A DNA stretch of 64,000 nucleotides, taken from positions 1-64,000 of the forward strand of contig JAUSMY010000008.1 of assembly GCA_030646035.1 (NCBI GenBank). Direction: 5' to 3'. The notes under the pieces are model-generated. The model was not told the origin of the DNA. It saw only the letters and a program-made list of their open reading frames with translations, and searched no databases. Shown here one piece after another: positions 8,101-16,514 of the stretch. The position numbers and the translations under genes are program-made. This DNA is from Thermodesulfovibrionia bacterium. GTDB lineage: Bacteria > Nitrospirota > Thermodesulfovibrionia > UBA6902. How positions within the stretch are numbered: the stretch's first letter is position 1; each line of letters begins with the position of its first letter.

Positions 8101-10766
8101 TTGAATGGGAACGAGTATCTATTGCTTATGATGAAACAGACACACTGCATGTGAATGATACCTTTGCTTATCAGTACAACTCAAATAAGAATCTCGACTC
8201 ACTTGGCAATACACACAGTTGCGGATACGATTCAGTCAAAGGCACATTAACTCACAGTTATTACGACGGAGCAGTATTGCATACTGAGGATGTGGCTTCA
8301 GTAGATTACGCAGGAAGATGTGATATTGCAATTGACTCCGCTGACAAGGTGCATATTGTTTTCAAGGAATATACGGAACCTTACCATATGCCTTCTGCCG
8401 TCATGTACACTACGAACAAATCGGTCCCATTAAATGATGCTGACGGAGACGGTTACTCTGTGGCGCAGGGAGACTGCAACGATGATGATGCAAATGTAAA
8501 CCCCGGAGCTGCAGAGATACCCGGCAACGGCATTGACGACGACTGTGATCCTGCCACACTTGATGATATATGCAGCCCTGCCTCAACCAGATGTGTCCCG
8601 TCGGAATATGCCACGATACAGGCCGCCATTGATGCGGCTATTGACGGTGACTCGATATTTGTTGCGCAGGGCACCTACACGGAGAACTTGAGCTTCTTAA
8701 AGGGAGGTACATACAGCATAGAGGGCGGGTGGGATTTCGTGACCCACAGCCATACCGCAGACCCTGCACTTACAACTGTAGACGGAAACAGTGCGGGTAG
8801 GGTCATTAATATAGACCCGGCTGATGCCGCCCTGAACCTGACTATCAAAGACCTGAAGATACAGAACGGTGCCTCGAGTTATGGAGCCGGCCTTTATGCC
8901 GGCAGCAACACAGCGTCATACATTATAACTCTCAGCCTCCTGAACAATATATTTACGGCCAACCAGGCGACCGGGCCGTGGAGCGGCGGCGGCGCCATGA
9001 CGATAGAGGCTCAGAATAATGATATTGATGTGACATTAAGCGGCAACGATATCTATGGTAATCATGCAGACTATGATTCAGGCGGCATCCTCTTCCGCTC
9101 ACCCGGCCACTACAGACAGCTGACAGCGACGGTGTATAACAATAATATCCATGACAACACCGCCAGATTCGGCGTAGGGATGTTTTTTTACAACGACGGG
9201 AACTACAGCATTCAGAACCTTACGGTCACAGGCAATACCGTCACAAACAACAGCACCACAGACAACACTTATGCTGAATGTTTTATACAATCTGACGATA
9301 TTGGAGGGCCTGCATACGGGGGCGGTATAGGTTTTACAGTTAATAGTGACACAATCAGCAATATCACGTTAACAGGCAATACGATCTCAGGCAATAAGGC
9401 AGTGGCGGGAGCTGGTGTCTATCTGGGGGTGAGTGAAAACAGCGAAGACGGGTTTTATAACTCTCAAATAAACCTGACTTCATCTAATAATTCTATACTG
9501 AACAATACTGTTCCAGCTGCCTGCACATCGCTTACAAATATATCAAACGGCGGCGGGGTGGTTGTAAACGCAGATACGAACTTAACAAGTATATCAACCT
9601 TCTCATTTAACAATGACACAATCACAGGCAGCAGCCTTTATGACCTGATACTTGAGGCAGACAACAGAGGAGCTGTTGACATCAAAAAACTCAATTCAGG
9701 CATAGCGACAACCCACAGGTACGGATGGAGGGGATATGACGCTACGCTCTGCCCTTCAACCGGCTGGTGGAGAAGGCCGTGTTTATTGAATGATCTCGGA
9801 GCGTTTACTTTTAACACGACAGACCTTGCCGTGGACAACGACGGAGACGGATACACGGAGAATCAGGGAGACTGCGATGATACAACCGCTGCAATCAATC
9901 CCGGAGCTTCCGAAACCTTCGGCAACACAATAGACGATGACTGCAACCCTTCAACACCTGACACTAACATTGCTCCAACCGCAAACGCAGGCGGGCCGTA
10001 CGCAGGGACTGAGGGAGTGGCTGTAACACTCAACGGTTCAGCCTCAAGCGACCCGAATAACAATATCTCAACATACGAATGGGACATTGACAACAACGGG
10101 ACATACGTCTACAGCTCTGCATCATCTTCACAGAGCCATACCTACACACAGCAAGGCACATATACGATCAAGCTGAGGGTAACTGATGCTATGGCCGCAA
10201 CATCAGAGGCTACAACAACAGCGGTGATATCAGACACCTCACCGACATCAGGCTTTACCGGCAATCCCATAAGCGGCAGGGCACCTCTTACCGTAACCTT
10301 CACAAACAGCTCAACAGGCTATGACACACCGCTGACATACGAATGGGACTTTGACAATAACGCTACTGTTGACTCGACATTATTAAACCCTTCATATGAA
10401 TATGCAGGTACAGGAACATATTCCGTAAAGCTTACAGTCACAGATTCAGACGGCAGCACTAATTCACTAACAAGGCTGAATTATATAAGCGCTACATCAT
10501 GCCTGTCACCAGTAAAGGTCACAGGCGCTGGAACTTCATATTACACATCCCTTCAGCCAGCGTATAATGATTCATCAGAAGGAGATGACATCCGTTTCCA
10601 GGATGATTCATTCAATGAGAACCTTATATTCAATGTTAACAAGGCGATAACACTGAGAGGCGGATATGACTGTGACTTCAATGCAACTGCCAACAAGACC
10701 GTCATAAACGGCAATGTGACCATAAGTGACGGCGTAGTAACATTGGAAAATGTAATAATCCAGTAA
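5154..10766 (+). CDS. giant secreted SBBP-repeat / choice-of-anchor D / right-handed beta-helix / PKD protein
   Basis: The protein has 1870 residues from a TTG start, and the true start may be TTG 5101 (see the A9 run). A signal peptide (about 1-25) is followed by an N-terminal domain typical of SBBP proteins (FIENKGQIGESSVVFYANTF). Seven SBBP beta-propeller repeats (about 258-710) come next, then two choice-of-anchor-D/ASH-type Ig-like domains (about 715-915). Two MopE-like calcium motifs (DGDGY...GDCND) lie near 1098 and 1561, on either side of a right-handed beta-helix-like stretch rich in N-x-T/N-N turns (about 1140-1540). Two PKD domains (about 1610-1780) and the same tail as the preceding protein close it. 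Probable extracellular or surface adhesin or matrix protein (inference). Confidence 0.82.
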   Translation: MLNKTILITAVLILSLSLNASTSFASLENPESAKKIFGIQIPFIENKGQIGESSVVFYANTFAGTVFITDNGDIVYSLTRSAGGREGSDNDQAPSFVTVSIMESLDRPGPLKIEGIDKAVTKVSYFGGAEEEWRTDISTWQEVSVGEVYEGIELKLKAYGNNIEKLFTVYPEGKVEEIKLNLKGASGLAVNEDGELEIKTGLGIVKMTAPVAYQETGGEQKRVQVAYMVSDGSASYGFEVGEYDHTRPLVIDPLLASTFLGGGSSESEGMIAQDSSGNIFIAGRTYSTDYPATPGAFDTTLPDSYGNIFISKLNSDLTSLLASTFIGSWGTYPLDIAIDSSDNVIIAGYTRSVDYPTTSGAFDTIINSNHSNTDSFISKFDNDLTTLIASTFLGGTLDERGNSIAVDSSGNVIITGYTKSADYPTSGGAFDTAYNGSLDAFISKLDSDLTTLLASSYIGGSRNDQGESVAIDSSGNIFVSGETLSNNYPTTPGAYSGYLNDLFISKFDSGLTTLLASTYIGGSSSEYDVVMALDPSGNVFITGRTSSTDYPTTPGAYDTTHNGGFDFVISKLDSSLASLLASTYIGGGSTESVRLLALDSSGNVFLSGTTNSIDYPVTPGTFDATYNGGAYDIILSKFNSDLTSLLASSFVGGSSGDSGRGLLIDPSDNIIISGSTSSPDYPVAAGAYNTIHNGSSDMLVSIFDNTLSRIGPNTYVSPLNIDFGSVYLGSSADSTVTVSNYGTENLVINSVALSSSEFSIIYQTCTGAELAPLASCTIDVRFTPPYMGTFSDPIIISSNDPINSEVTVSLSGSEIGPEITVDMEFIYFNTIMEVSTEQTVTVTNDGHEDLLIGTITSPPAPVSIVSDTCSGTAVAPNDTCVITLRIDPASAYTYTDSLIIPSNDPNEASKEIIIEGYYRAWPVSAVGSGRSILDISIALDSADTAHFAYIIKLDSMHCVVARVDPSGTYQYSTDFTGTGECYFEWERVSIAYDETDTLHVNDTFAYQYNSNKNLDSLGNTHSCGYDSVKGTLTHSYYDGAVLHTEDVASVDYAGRCDIAIDSADKVHIVFKEYTEPYHMPSAVMYTTNKSVPLNDADGDGYSVAQGDCNDDDANVNPGAAEIPGNGIDDDCDPATLDDICSPASTRCVPSEYATIQAAIDAAIDGDSIFVAQGTYTENLSFLKGGTYSIEGGWDFVTHSHTADPALTTVDGNSAGRVINIDPADAALNLTIKDLKIQNGASSYGAGLYAGSNTASYIITLSLLNNIFTANQATGPWSGGGAMTIEAQNNDIDVTLSGNDIYGNHADYDSGGILFRSPGHYRQLTATVYNNNIHDNTARFGVGMFFYNDGNYSIQNLTVTGNTVTNNSTTDNTYAECFIQSDDIGGPAYGGGIGFTVNSDTISNITLTGNTISGNKAVAGAGVYLGVSENSEDGFYNSQINLTSSNNSILNNTVPAACTSLTNISNGGGVVVNADTNLTSISTFSFNNDTITGSSLYDLILEADNRGAVDIKKLNSGIATTHRYGWRGYDATLCPSTGWWRRPCLLNDLGAFTFNTTDLAVDNDGDGYTENQGDCDDTTAAINPGASETFGNTIDDDCNPSTPDTNIAPTANAGGPYAGTEGVAVTLNGSASSDPNNNISTYEWDIDNNGTYVYSSASSSQSHTYTQQGTYTIKLRVTDAMAATSEATTTAVISDTSPTSGFTGNPISGRAPLTVTFTNSSTGYDTPLTYEWDFDNNATVDSTLLNPSYEYAGTGTYSVKLTVTDSDGSTNSLTRLNYISATSCLSPVKVTGAGTSYYTSLQPAYNDSSEGDDIRFQDDSFNENLIFNVNKAITLRGGYDCDFNATANKTVINGNVTISDGVVTLENVIIQ
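5920..7290 (+). repeat. seven in-frame SBBP tandem repeats of about 190-200 nt
   Basis: Repeat starts (LAST/S-F/Y-I/L-GG) fall near 5929, 6115, 6316, 6511, 6700, 6892 and 7090. Each unit also carries DSSGN, DYPTTPG and ISKLDS blocks. These are coding repeats, not a CRISPR array. Confidence 0.8.
9964..10766 (+). repeat. long imperfect direct repeat, copy 2 (PKD-PKD-tail cassette)
   Basis: This is the partner of 4090-4890. It encodes the same two PKD domains and the tail with the GGYDCDFN block and the NVIIQ end. Confidence 0.85.
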
Positions 10767-10768
10767 AG

Positions 10769-10810
10769 AATCAGGAAAAAGAAATAGGTTGTGACCATGC
10801 CCTGATTTTT
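10769..10810 (+). terminator. weak candidate terminator after the SBBP gene
   Basis: AATCAGG (10769-10775) pairs with CCTGATT (10801-10807) and runs into a short T tract. The loop is long at 25 bases. The convergent alr gene ends at 10863, so a terminator is expected here. Confidence 0.3.
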
Positions 10811-10862
10811 CTAACTATGCTTATAGTTACAGTAGAAAACAGCAGGTGTTAGCAAGAAATAA

Positions 10863-11957
10863 CTACTTATAAACCCTCTCAACTCTCTTGCCAATCGATG
10901 TAAGGACTTCGTATGAGATGGTGCCGATCTGGTCGGCGATGTCCTGCGCGGTGATTCTGTTTTTGCCTTTTGAACCTATCAGAATAACTTCGCTCTTCTG
11001 CGTAACATTAGGAATGTTTGTAACGTCCGCCATGAATGAATCCATACAGACCCTTCCCGCAACCGGAGCGAATTTGCCATTAATGATGGCCTTGCCTATG
11101 TTTGATAGCCTTCTGTCATAGCCGTCGGCATAACCAAAGGGTATGGTTGCAATGGCGCTCTTTCTCTTTGTAATAAAAGTTCTGCTGTAACTTATCGGAG
11201 TTCCCTCAGGCACACTTTTCACAAAGAGAACTTTGCTCCTGATGCTCATGACAGGCTTAAGCTTTTCATTCTCACAACAGCCGTATCCGTAAAGCATGAT
11301 GCCGGGACGCACCATATTGAAGTGAGATTTTGGCAGGGTCAGGACAGCGGCGCTGTTTGCCATGTGAATATATTTAAAAATTATGTGCTTCTCTTTAAGA
11401 GAGTTTATGACATGGTTGAAAAGTTTGATCTGTTGATTGGCAAAACGCTTGTCTTTAAGGTCTGCTTCAGAAAAGTGGCTCATAATCCCTTCAAGTTTGA
11501 TGTTGCTGAGAGCTGCTATCTTCGGAACATCTTTCAGCGCGCTTTCAGGATCAAAACCAACGCGCCCCATGCCTGTATCTATCTTGATATGGATCGGCAC
11601 CAGCTTTTTCTTCCTGGCTGCGGCAAGAGATATCTTCTTTGCGATGCTGAGGTCAAAGACTACAGGCCTGAGGTTATATTCAATGAACGCGTCAATATTT
11701 TTTGTATCAAAGAAGACAACTATCGGAGCCTTTATTCCAGCCTCTCTTAATTCAACACCCTCGCTTGCGCAAGCTACGCCGAGCATAGTGACCTTGTTCT
11801 TGAGGAGGTGTTTTGAAACTTCCACCGCGCCGTGCCCGTAGGCGTCGGCTTTGACAACGGCAAGGATATTTTGATCGCCTGTCTTCTTTCTGACAAGCTC
11901 TAAGTTACTGGAGAGGTTTTTAAGGCTTATTTCAGCAACAGCTCTTTGAAGCTTCAC
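10863..11957 (-). CDS. alr: alanine racemase
   Basis: This PLP enzyme interconverts L- and D-alanine, supplying D-Ala for peptidoglycan. The 364-residue length is usual for the family. The PLP lysine lies in VVKADAYGHGAVEV near residue 35, and the catalytic tyrosine region FGYADGYDRRLSN near 260. The C-terminal part has the usual AGRVCMDSFMADV block. It is the last gene of the minus-strand run yggS-proC-yggT-divIVA-hisS-mobA-tatA-alr and abuts tatA without a gap. Confidence 0.95.
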   Translation of the reverse strand: MKLQRAVAEISLKNLSSNLELVRKKTGDQNILAVVKADAYGHGAVEVSKHLLKNKVTMLGVACASEGVELREAGIKAPIVVFFDTKNIDAFIEYNLRPVVFDLSIAKKISLAAARKKKLVPIHIKIDTGMGRVGFDPESALKDVPKIAALSNIKLEGIMSHFSEADLKDKRFANQQIKLFNHVINSLKEKHIIFKYIHMANSAAVLTLPKSHFNMVRPGIMLYGYGCCENEKLKPVMSIRSKVLFVKSVPEGTPISYSRTFITKRKSAIATIPFGYADGYDRRLSNIGKAIINGKFAPVAGRVCMDSFMADVTNIPNVTQKSEVILIGSKGKNRITAQDIADQIGTISYEVLTSIGKRVERVYK

Positions 11958-12167
11958 TTATGAATTTGTTCCCTCTTTTTTTTCGTCCTTGCTGTCTTTC
12001 TCTTTATTTGGAGTTACATCAATTTCATCAGGCCCTGATACCGCCTTTTTGAAGTTCCTTATCGCCTTGCCTATCCCGTCTCCCAGTTGCGGCAGTTTTG
12101 AGCCGCCAAAGATCACAACGACAATAACCAGTATTATTATTAGTTCTGTTGCTCCAAGACCAAACAT
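11958..12167 (-). CDS. tatA: twin-arginine translocase subunit TatA/TatE
   Basis: The protein has 69 residues: a short N-terminus ([12 protein letters not shown]), one hydrophobic helix, the [20 protein letters not shown] hinge/amphipathic helix and a charged tail. This is the typical TatA layout, forming the pore for folded protein export. No tatC is in the window. It sits between mobA and alr; molybdoenzymes are common Tat cargo, which makes the mobA-tatA adjacency sensible. A good ribosome site (GGAGGA) precedes the ATG. Confidence 0.93.
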   Translation of the reverse strand: MFGLGATELIIILVIVVVIFGGSKLPQLGDGIGKAIRNFKKAVSGPDEIDVTPNKEKDSKDEKKEGTNS

Positions 12168-12201
12168 ATTATCCTCCTTCTTACTGAATCCATATTAGAA
12201 T

Positions 12202-12819
12202 TTAGTATATCCGATAATGCAAATAAAGGTTCACATCTTCAGGAGTATTGAGGTTAATAAATGACCTTGCTCCCGCATCAACCTTATTCACCTCTTTAGA
12301 ATTGATGTATTTTACCTTTTTGCCTGTTAAAAAATCTTTCAGCCCTTTTTTGCCGGTGAGAAGTGATTTCTCCATGGATAACAGCAGGCTTCTGGAATAA
12401 AATGCAAATAGCGGCTCTGCATAATTCCCGCCCTGCCCTCCTGGGGATTCGGGCACCACGGCATCGTATTTTTTTCTCATCCCTGCCATGTAAGTTATGA
12501 GTTCCCTGTTTATAAAAGGCATATCGCAGGCTGAGACAAATATCCATTCAGTTGATGAATTGAACAGAGCCGTAAAGATGCCGGTCATCGGGCCTCTTAT
12601 ATCATAAATATCACCAAACATGGGCGTATCAAGATGAGCGTAAAGTTCAGGCTGATTGGTAACGATATAATTTTTCTCAAAGAGCTGCCCGAATGTCTCA
12701 AGATTTCTCTTGATGATAGTTTTTCCATCAACCTCAATGAAAGACTTCGGCACCGGCATCCGGGTATTCTCGCCGCCTGCTAGGATAACGCCTGTACAGT
12801 TATTGATAAATTTGTGCAA
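12202..12819 (-). CDS. mobA: molybdenum cofactor guanylyltransferase
   Basis: This 205-residue enzyme attaches GMP to molybdopterin to make the guanine dinucleotide cofactor. The nucleotide-binding start GVILAGGENTRMPVPKSF (residues 10-27) has the family's GG-x-x-x-R-M pattern and following lysine. The metal-binding ACDMPFINREL block lies near residue 98. Its position between hisS and tatA suggests co-expression with export of molybdoenzymes (inference). A related NTP-transferase family member is the alternative. Confidence 0.85.
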   Translation of the reverse strand: MHKFINNCTGVILAGGENTRMPVPKSFIEVDGKTIIKRNLETFGQLFEKNYIVTNQPELYAHLDTPMFGDIYDIRGPMTGIFTALFNSSTEWIFVSACDMPFINRELITYMAGMRKKYDAVVPESPGGQGGNYAEPLFAFYSRSLLLSMEKSLLTGKKGLKDFLTGKKVKYINSKEVNKVDAGARSFINLNTPEDVNLYLHYRIY

Positions 12820-12825
12820 AGGAGA

Positions 12826-14076
12826 TCACTTTTTTAAGGCTTGTATTATGCTGTGTACATCTAATGAGACTTTAGACTTTTCCCCGCTATCCATTACTTT
12901 CAACTCAGCAGTATTGCTCTTTAATTCATCTTCTCCAAGCACTATTACATTTTTCGCCTTTATGCGGTTGGCTTTATTCATCTGGCTGCGGATAGAGGCT
13001 TGCTCATAATTTATCTCGATCCATTTACCCTCTTTCCGTAACTGGTCAGCAAGCACAAGTGCTGCCTCAGCCTCTTTCCTGCCAAGTGTGCAGATGAATA
13101 CATCAGGCCCTTCATGAGCATCCATTGAATCTTTTATAAGCGGGATGATCCTATCCATGCCGATGGCAAAGCCTATGCCAGGAGTTGACGGGCCGCCGAA
13201 CTCCTTAACAAGCCCGTCATATCTGCCGCCTGCTGCAACGGCATTCTGGCTTCCGAGTGATTCGCTTGTCACCTCAAAGGCCGTCTTTGTGTAATAGTCG
13301 AGCCCCCTTATAAGATTAGGGTTGATTGTGTGCGGAACATTGAGGAGTTGCAGATAATGCTTAAGATCATTGAAATGTTCATTGCATCCCTCGCATAGAT
13401 GACCGATAACAGCAGGCGAACCTTCTCTCTCTTTTATGCATGCCGGAACTTTGCAATCAAGTATCCTTAAGGGATTTGTATCAAAGCGCCTTTTGCAGTC
13501 AACACAGAAACTTTCCAATTTACCCTGCAGATAATCCCTCAGGGCTGCTATATAAGAAGGCCTGCATTGAGCACAGCCTATGGAGTTCACCTGAAAATTC
13601 AGGTTCTTTAAGCCAATGCCTTCAAGTATCTGCGAGAGCATGGCGATTATCTCGGCATCTACCTTCGGGTCCTCAACACCAAGCGCCTCAGCACCTATCT
13701 GGTAGAACTGCCTCTGCCTGCCTGCCTGAGGCCGTTCGTAACGGAACATCGGGCCCATGTAGTAATACTTTTGAGGCGCAGGCTCGTTGTAAAGATGGTG
13801 TTCTACATAAGCCCTGATAAATGGCGCAGTGCCTTCGGGCCTCAGTGTTACGCTTCGGCCGCCCTTATCAGTAAAGGTATACATCTCCTTCTCAACGATA
13901 TCCGAGGTTTCCCCGATGCTCCTTGTGAATATATCTGTCGACTCGATTATCGGCAGCCTTATCTCAGAGAAGCCGTGGTTTTTAAATATGCCTCTGGATA
14001 TATCCTCTATCTTGTGCCAGATAAAGATATCGGGCGGGCATACATCCAGAATGCCTTTGAGGCTTTTAAACTTCAT
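12826..14076 (-). CDS. hisS: histidine--tRNA ligase
   Basis: This class II aminoacyl-tRNA synthetase has 416 residues from the chosen start. Motif 2 is seen as TLRPEGTAPFIRAYVE, the histidine-specific motif as RGLDYYTKTAFEV, and motif 3 as GIGFAIGMDR. A C-terminal anticodon-binding domain follows. The frame extends upstream to 14106. The ATG at 14076 is chosen because GAGAGG stands just before it and MKFKSLKGILDV is the usual HisS beginning. It overlaps the end of the DivIVA gene by 11 bases. Confidence 0.95.
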   Translation of the reverse strand: MKFKSLKGILDVCPPDIFIWHKIEDISRGIFKNHGFSEIRLPIIESTDIFTRSIGETSDIVEKEMYTFTDKGGRSVTLRPEGTAPFIRAYVEHHLYNEPAPQKYYYMGPMFRYERPQAGRQRQFYQIGAEALGVEDPKVDAEIIAMLSQILEGIGLKNLNFQVNSIGCAQCRPSYIAALRDYLQGKLESFCVDCKRRFDTNPLRILDCKVPACIKEREGSPAVIGHLCEGCNEHFNDLKHYLQLLNVPHTINPNLIRGLDYYTKTAFEVTSESLGSQNAVAAGGRYDGLVKEFGGPSTPGIGFAIGMDRIIPLIKDSMDAHEGPDVFICTLGRKEAEAALVLADQLRKEGKWIEINYEQASIRSQMNKANRIKAKNVIVLGEDELKSNTAELKVMDSGEKSKVSLDVHSIIQALKK

Positions 14077-14539
14077 CCGGCCTCTCTTCCTCGCGTTTCT
14101 TGTCAAATTCCAGCATGCTCATATGGCTTTCTATCAGCCGTTTAAGCTCTTCCTTGAAATGCGTCCTTACGCCCTTCAGGTCGGTGATATCCTCATGTAT
14201 CTTTACGACACCCTCCTGAGCATGGTGGATCATCTCTTCCGCTCTTAGCTCAGCCTCTTTCCTTATCAGCTCAGCCTCTTTCCTGGCATTGTTCTGATAG
14301 TCTTCCACCATCTTCTGTGTCGCTATGAGAGTATCTTTAAGCGTGGTCTCAATGCTCTTGTAATCTTTCAGCTGTTTCTCATACCTCTTTACATCTTCCC
14401 TCAGGTTTGCATTCTCCCTCAGAAGCTCCTCCATCTCTTCCCTCACATGTTCAAGGAATGCATCGACCTCTTCTATGTCAAAGCCCCTGAACTTGGTTGC
14501 GAACTGCTTTTGCTGAATATCAAGCGGTGTTATTCTCAT
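14066..14539 (-). CDS. DivIVA domain protein
   Basis: The protein has 157 residues. The N-terminus (ITPLDIQQKQFATKFRGFD, then EEVDAFLEHV) is the conserved DivIVA membrane-curvature domain. The rest is a long charged coiled coil (about 30-155). DivIVA proteins mark poles or division sites. The yggT-divIVA order seen here is a common arrangement near cell-division genes in many bacteria. A good GGAGGAATAAG ribosome site precedes the ATG. Confidence 0.9.
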   Translation of the reverse strand: MRITPLDIQQKQFATKFRGFDIEEVDAFLEHVREEMEELLRENANLREDVKRYEKQLKDYKSIETTLKDTLIATQKMVEDYQNNARKEAELIRKEAELRAEEMIHHAQEGVVKIHEDITDLKGVRTHFKEELKRLIESHMSMLEFDKKREEERPDEV

Positions 14540-14572
14540 CTTATTCCTCCGTAATTAAAGCTCATATTATTT

Positions 14573-14872
14573 TCAACCTTTAAGCCTCATGGCTATATCA
14601 AAAAGCGACACTATCAGAAAACGCCTGATGAACATGATAATAAGTATTATGATCATAGGTGAAAGGTCTAAACCGCCCATACCACCCATATGCCTTCTTA
14701 TAGGATAGAGGACAGGTTCAGTTATTCTATACAAAAACCTGACAATAGGATTATACGGGTCAGGGTTCACCCAGCTCAGGAGCGCGGAAATTATTATCGC
14801 CCACATATATAATCCCAGCGCTATGTCAATAACATACGCTGCGGCATAAAGAAAGTTGCCTAATATAAACAT
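14573..14872 (-). CDS. YggT family integral membrane protein
   Basis: This 99-residue protein has two hydrophobic segments (about 5-33 and 68-90). Between them lies the conserved SWVNPDPYNPIVRFLYRITE followed by PVLYPIRRHM, the YggT repeat signature. The exact role is unknown; family members are linked to division and osmotic tolerance. It starts one base before the proC stop region, in the usual proC-yggT-divIVA order. Confidence 0.9.
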   Translation of the reverse strand: MFILGNFLYAAAYVIDIALGLYMWAIIISALLSWVNPDPYNPIVRFLYRITEPVLYPIRRHMGGMGGLDLSPMIIILIIMFIRRFLIVSLFDIAMRLKG

Positions 14873-15664
14873 CTACTCTTTCCTCCCGAGTTCTTCTGCC
14901 CTTTTAATTGCCGCATCGATAGCCGACTGCACGATGTCACGCAAGCCGCCGTCTTCAAAGACCTTCAGCCCGGCTGCGGTTGTCCCTCCGGGAGATGTGA
15001 CCATCTCTCTTAATTTTGCAGGGGTTATTCCTGTCTCAAGCTGTCTGGCGGTGCCGAGAAGGGTCTGGTTTGCAAGTGTTGAAGCATCATCTTTGCTGAG
15101 CCCATTCCTGATACCGGCCTCTATCATCGCTTCCGTAAACAGAGCGAAAAATGCAGGGCCGCTGCCTGAAAGCGCTGTAACCGCATTCATATGCTTTTCA
15201 GGCAGGGTGAGCACCTTTCCTACAGACATGAATATCTCCCTGACAATTGATATTTCATTGCCTGAAAAACATTCGCACATTGATAAAACAGTCATCCCTT
15301 CTCCTACAAGCGCAGGTGTATTAGGCATTACCCTGATCAATTTTTCAGTCTTTAGTTTTGAAGAGAGATAACCGAGCGTGATACCGGCTGCTATCGATAC
15401 AACTGTTTTTGATTCGTCAATATCACCGGCAACCTCATTCAGTACGCCTTCCATATTCTGAGGCTTTACCGCAAGGATGATTATATTGCAGGAGGATACA
15501 ACTGCTTTGTTGGAAGATGTAGTAGTTATCCTGTATTTCTCTTCCAGAAAATTCCTTCTCTCTTCCCTCGGCTCTGATACGATTATATCCTTCATGCCGC
15601 TGGAGGCCATCCCTTTTATCAGAGCTTCAGCCATATTCCCGCCGCCTATAAATCCGATCTTCAT
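14873..15664 (-). CDS. proC: pyrroline-5-carboxylate reductase
   Basis: This is the last step of proline synthesis, NAD(P)H-dependent reduction of pyrroline-5-carboxylate. The protein has 263 residues with an N-terminal Rossmann motif (KIGFIGGGNMAEALIKGM). The C-terminal dimerisation domain contains ALSGSGPAFFALFTEAMIEA and the signature MVTSPGGTTAAGL. Length and motifs are complete. It lies just downstream of yggS, a widespread pairing. Confidence 0.95.
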   Translation of the reverse strand: MKIGFIGGGNMAEALIKGMASSGMKDIIVSEPREERRNFLEEKYRITTTSSNKAVVSSCNIIILAVKPQNMEGVLNEVAGDIDESKTVVSIAAGITLGYLSSKLKTEKLIRVMPNTPALVGEGMTVLSMCECFSGNEISIVREIFMSVGKVLTLPEKHMNAVTALSGSGPAFFALFTEAMIEAGIRNGLSKDDASTLANQTLLGTARQLETGITPAKLREMVTSPGGTTAAGLKVFEDGGLRDIVQSAIDAAIKRAEELGRKE

Positions 15665-15673
15665 GATATATCC

Positions 15674-16402
15674 TTAATAGTTCCTTTCCCCGAAAATTGC
15701 ACTGCCCACACGAACCATTGTAGCTCCTTCTTCTATGGCAACCTCAAAGTCGTTTGACATGCCCATAGAGAGATGAGCGATGTTGAAACCTCTCGTCCTT
15801 GCCTTTTCAGCAAGCCTTCTCAGCCTTATGAAGTAGGGCCTTGCCAATTCAGAATCCTCGGAAAAAGGAGGTATGGTCATCAGTCCGTCCAGTCTAAGAT
15901 AATCCATCTTGGATACTTTCTCAAGTAGCCCGATTACTTCTTCTTCTTTGATGCCGTGTTTGGCAGTCTCGTCTGAAAGTTTAACCTGCACCAGCACCCT
16001 CTGTACCTTATTCATGCTGCCTGAGCATCTGTTTAATTCCTCTGCGAGGGATACAGAGTCTACCGAATGAATAAGGTCGAATAATCCGACAGCAGTCTTT
16101 GCTTTGTTCTTCTGGAGGTTGCCGATAAAATGCCATTCAACGCCGCCTATGACGCCCTGGATGAAGGGGGAGGTAGCTCTGAATTCTGTTATCTTGCCTA
16201 CAGCTTCCTGCACCTTGTTTTCACCAAGAATGGATACCCCGGATCTCACCGCCTCTTTGATACTTTTGATGTCAACGGTCTTGGAGACCGCGACAAGCTT
16301 TATCTCATCAGGAGACCTTCCGGCTTTGACTGCGGCGTTAACTATCTTTTCCCGGACGTTATGCAGGGCTTCGGCAATCCCCATGGTATAGAAGATTAGC
16401 AT
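15674..16402 (-). CDS. PLP homeostasis protein (YggS/PROSC family)
   Basis: The protein has 242 residues with a single-domain TIM-barrel PLP-binding fold. The PLP lysine is in LVAVSKTVDIKSI (near residue 40). WHFIGNLQKNKAK and LSMGMSNDFEVAIEEG are family signatures. It buffers pyridoxal phosphate and affects amino-acid metabolism. GAGG six bases upstream supports the ATG at 16402; ATG 16384 (MGIAEAL) is the alternative. It is the first gene of the minus-strand operon ending at alr. Confidence 0.92.
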   Translation of the reverse strand: MLIFYTMGIAEALHNVREKIVNAAVKAGRSPDEIKLVAVSKTVDIKSIKEAVRSGVSILGENKVQEAVGKITEFRATSPFIQGVIGGVEWHFIGNLQKNKAKTAVGLFDLIHSVDSVSLAEELNRCSGSMNKVQRVLVQVKLSDETAKHGIKEEEVIGLLEKVSKMDYLRLDGLMTIPPFSEDSELARPYFIRLRRLAEKARTRGFNIAHLSMGMSNDFEVAIEEGATMVRVGSAIFGERNY

Positions 16403-16514
16403 TTTCTCCCTCTATTGGCAAGGCAGCCGAGTCTTAGAACTGATCCCTGTTTACAGATATATACAGAAAGTTTTTTTCATAACTACTTCATAAGAAATGT
16501 GCTATTATTTGAAC

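Noticed and set aside
10812-10829. TAACTAT-GCTT-ATAGTTA hairpin as a terminator between the SBBP gene and alr
   Set aside because: The 7-bp stem is real but no T tract follows it on either strand, so a terminator role is not supported.
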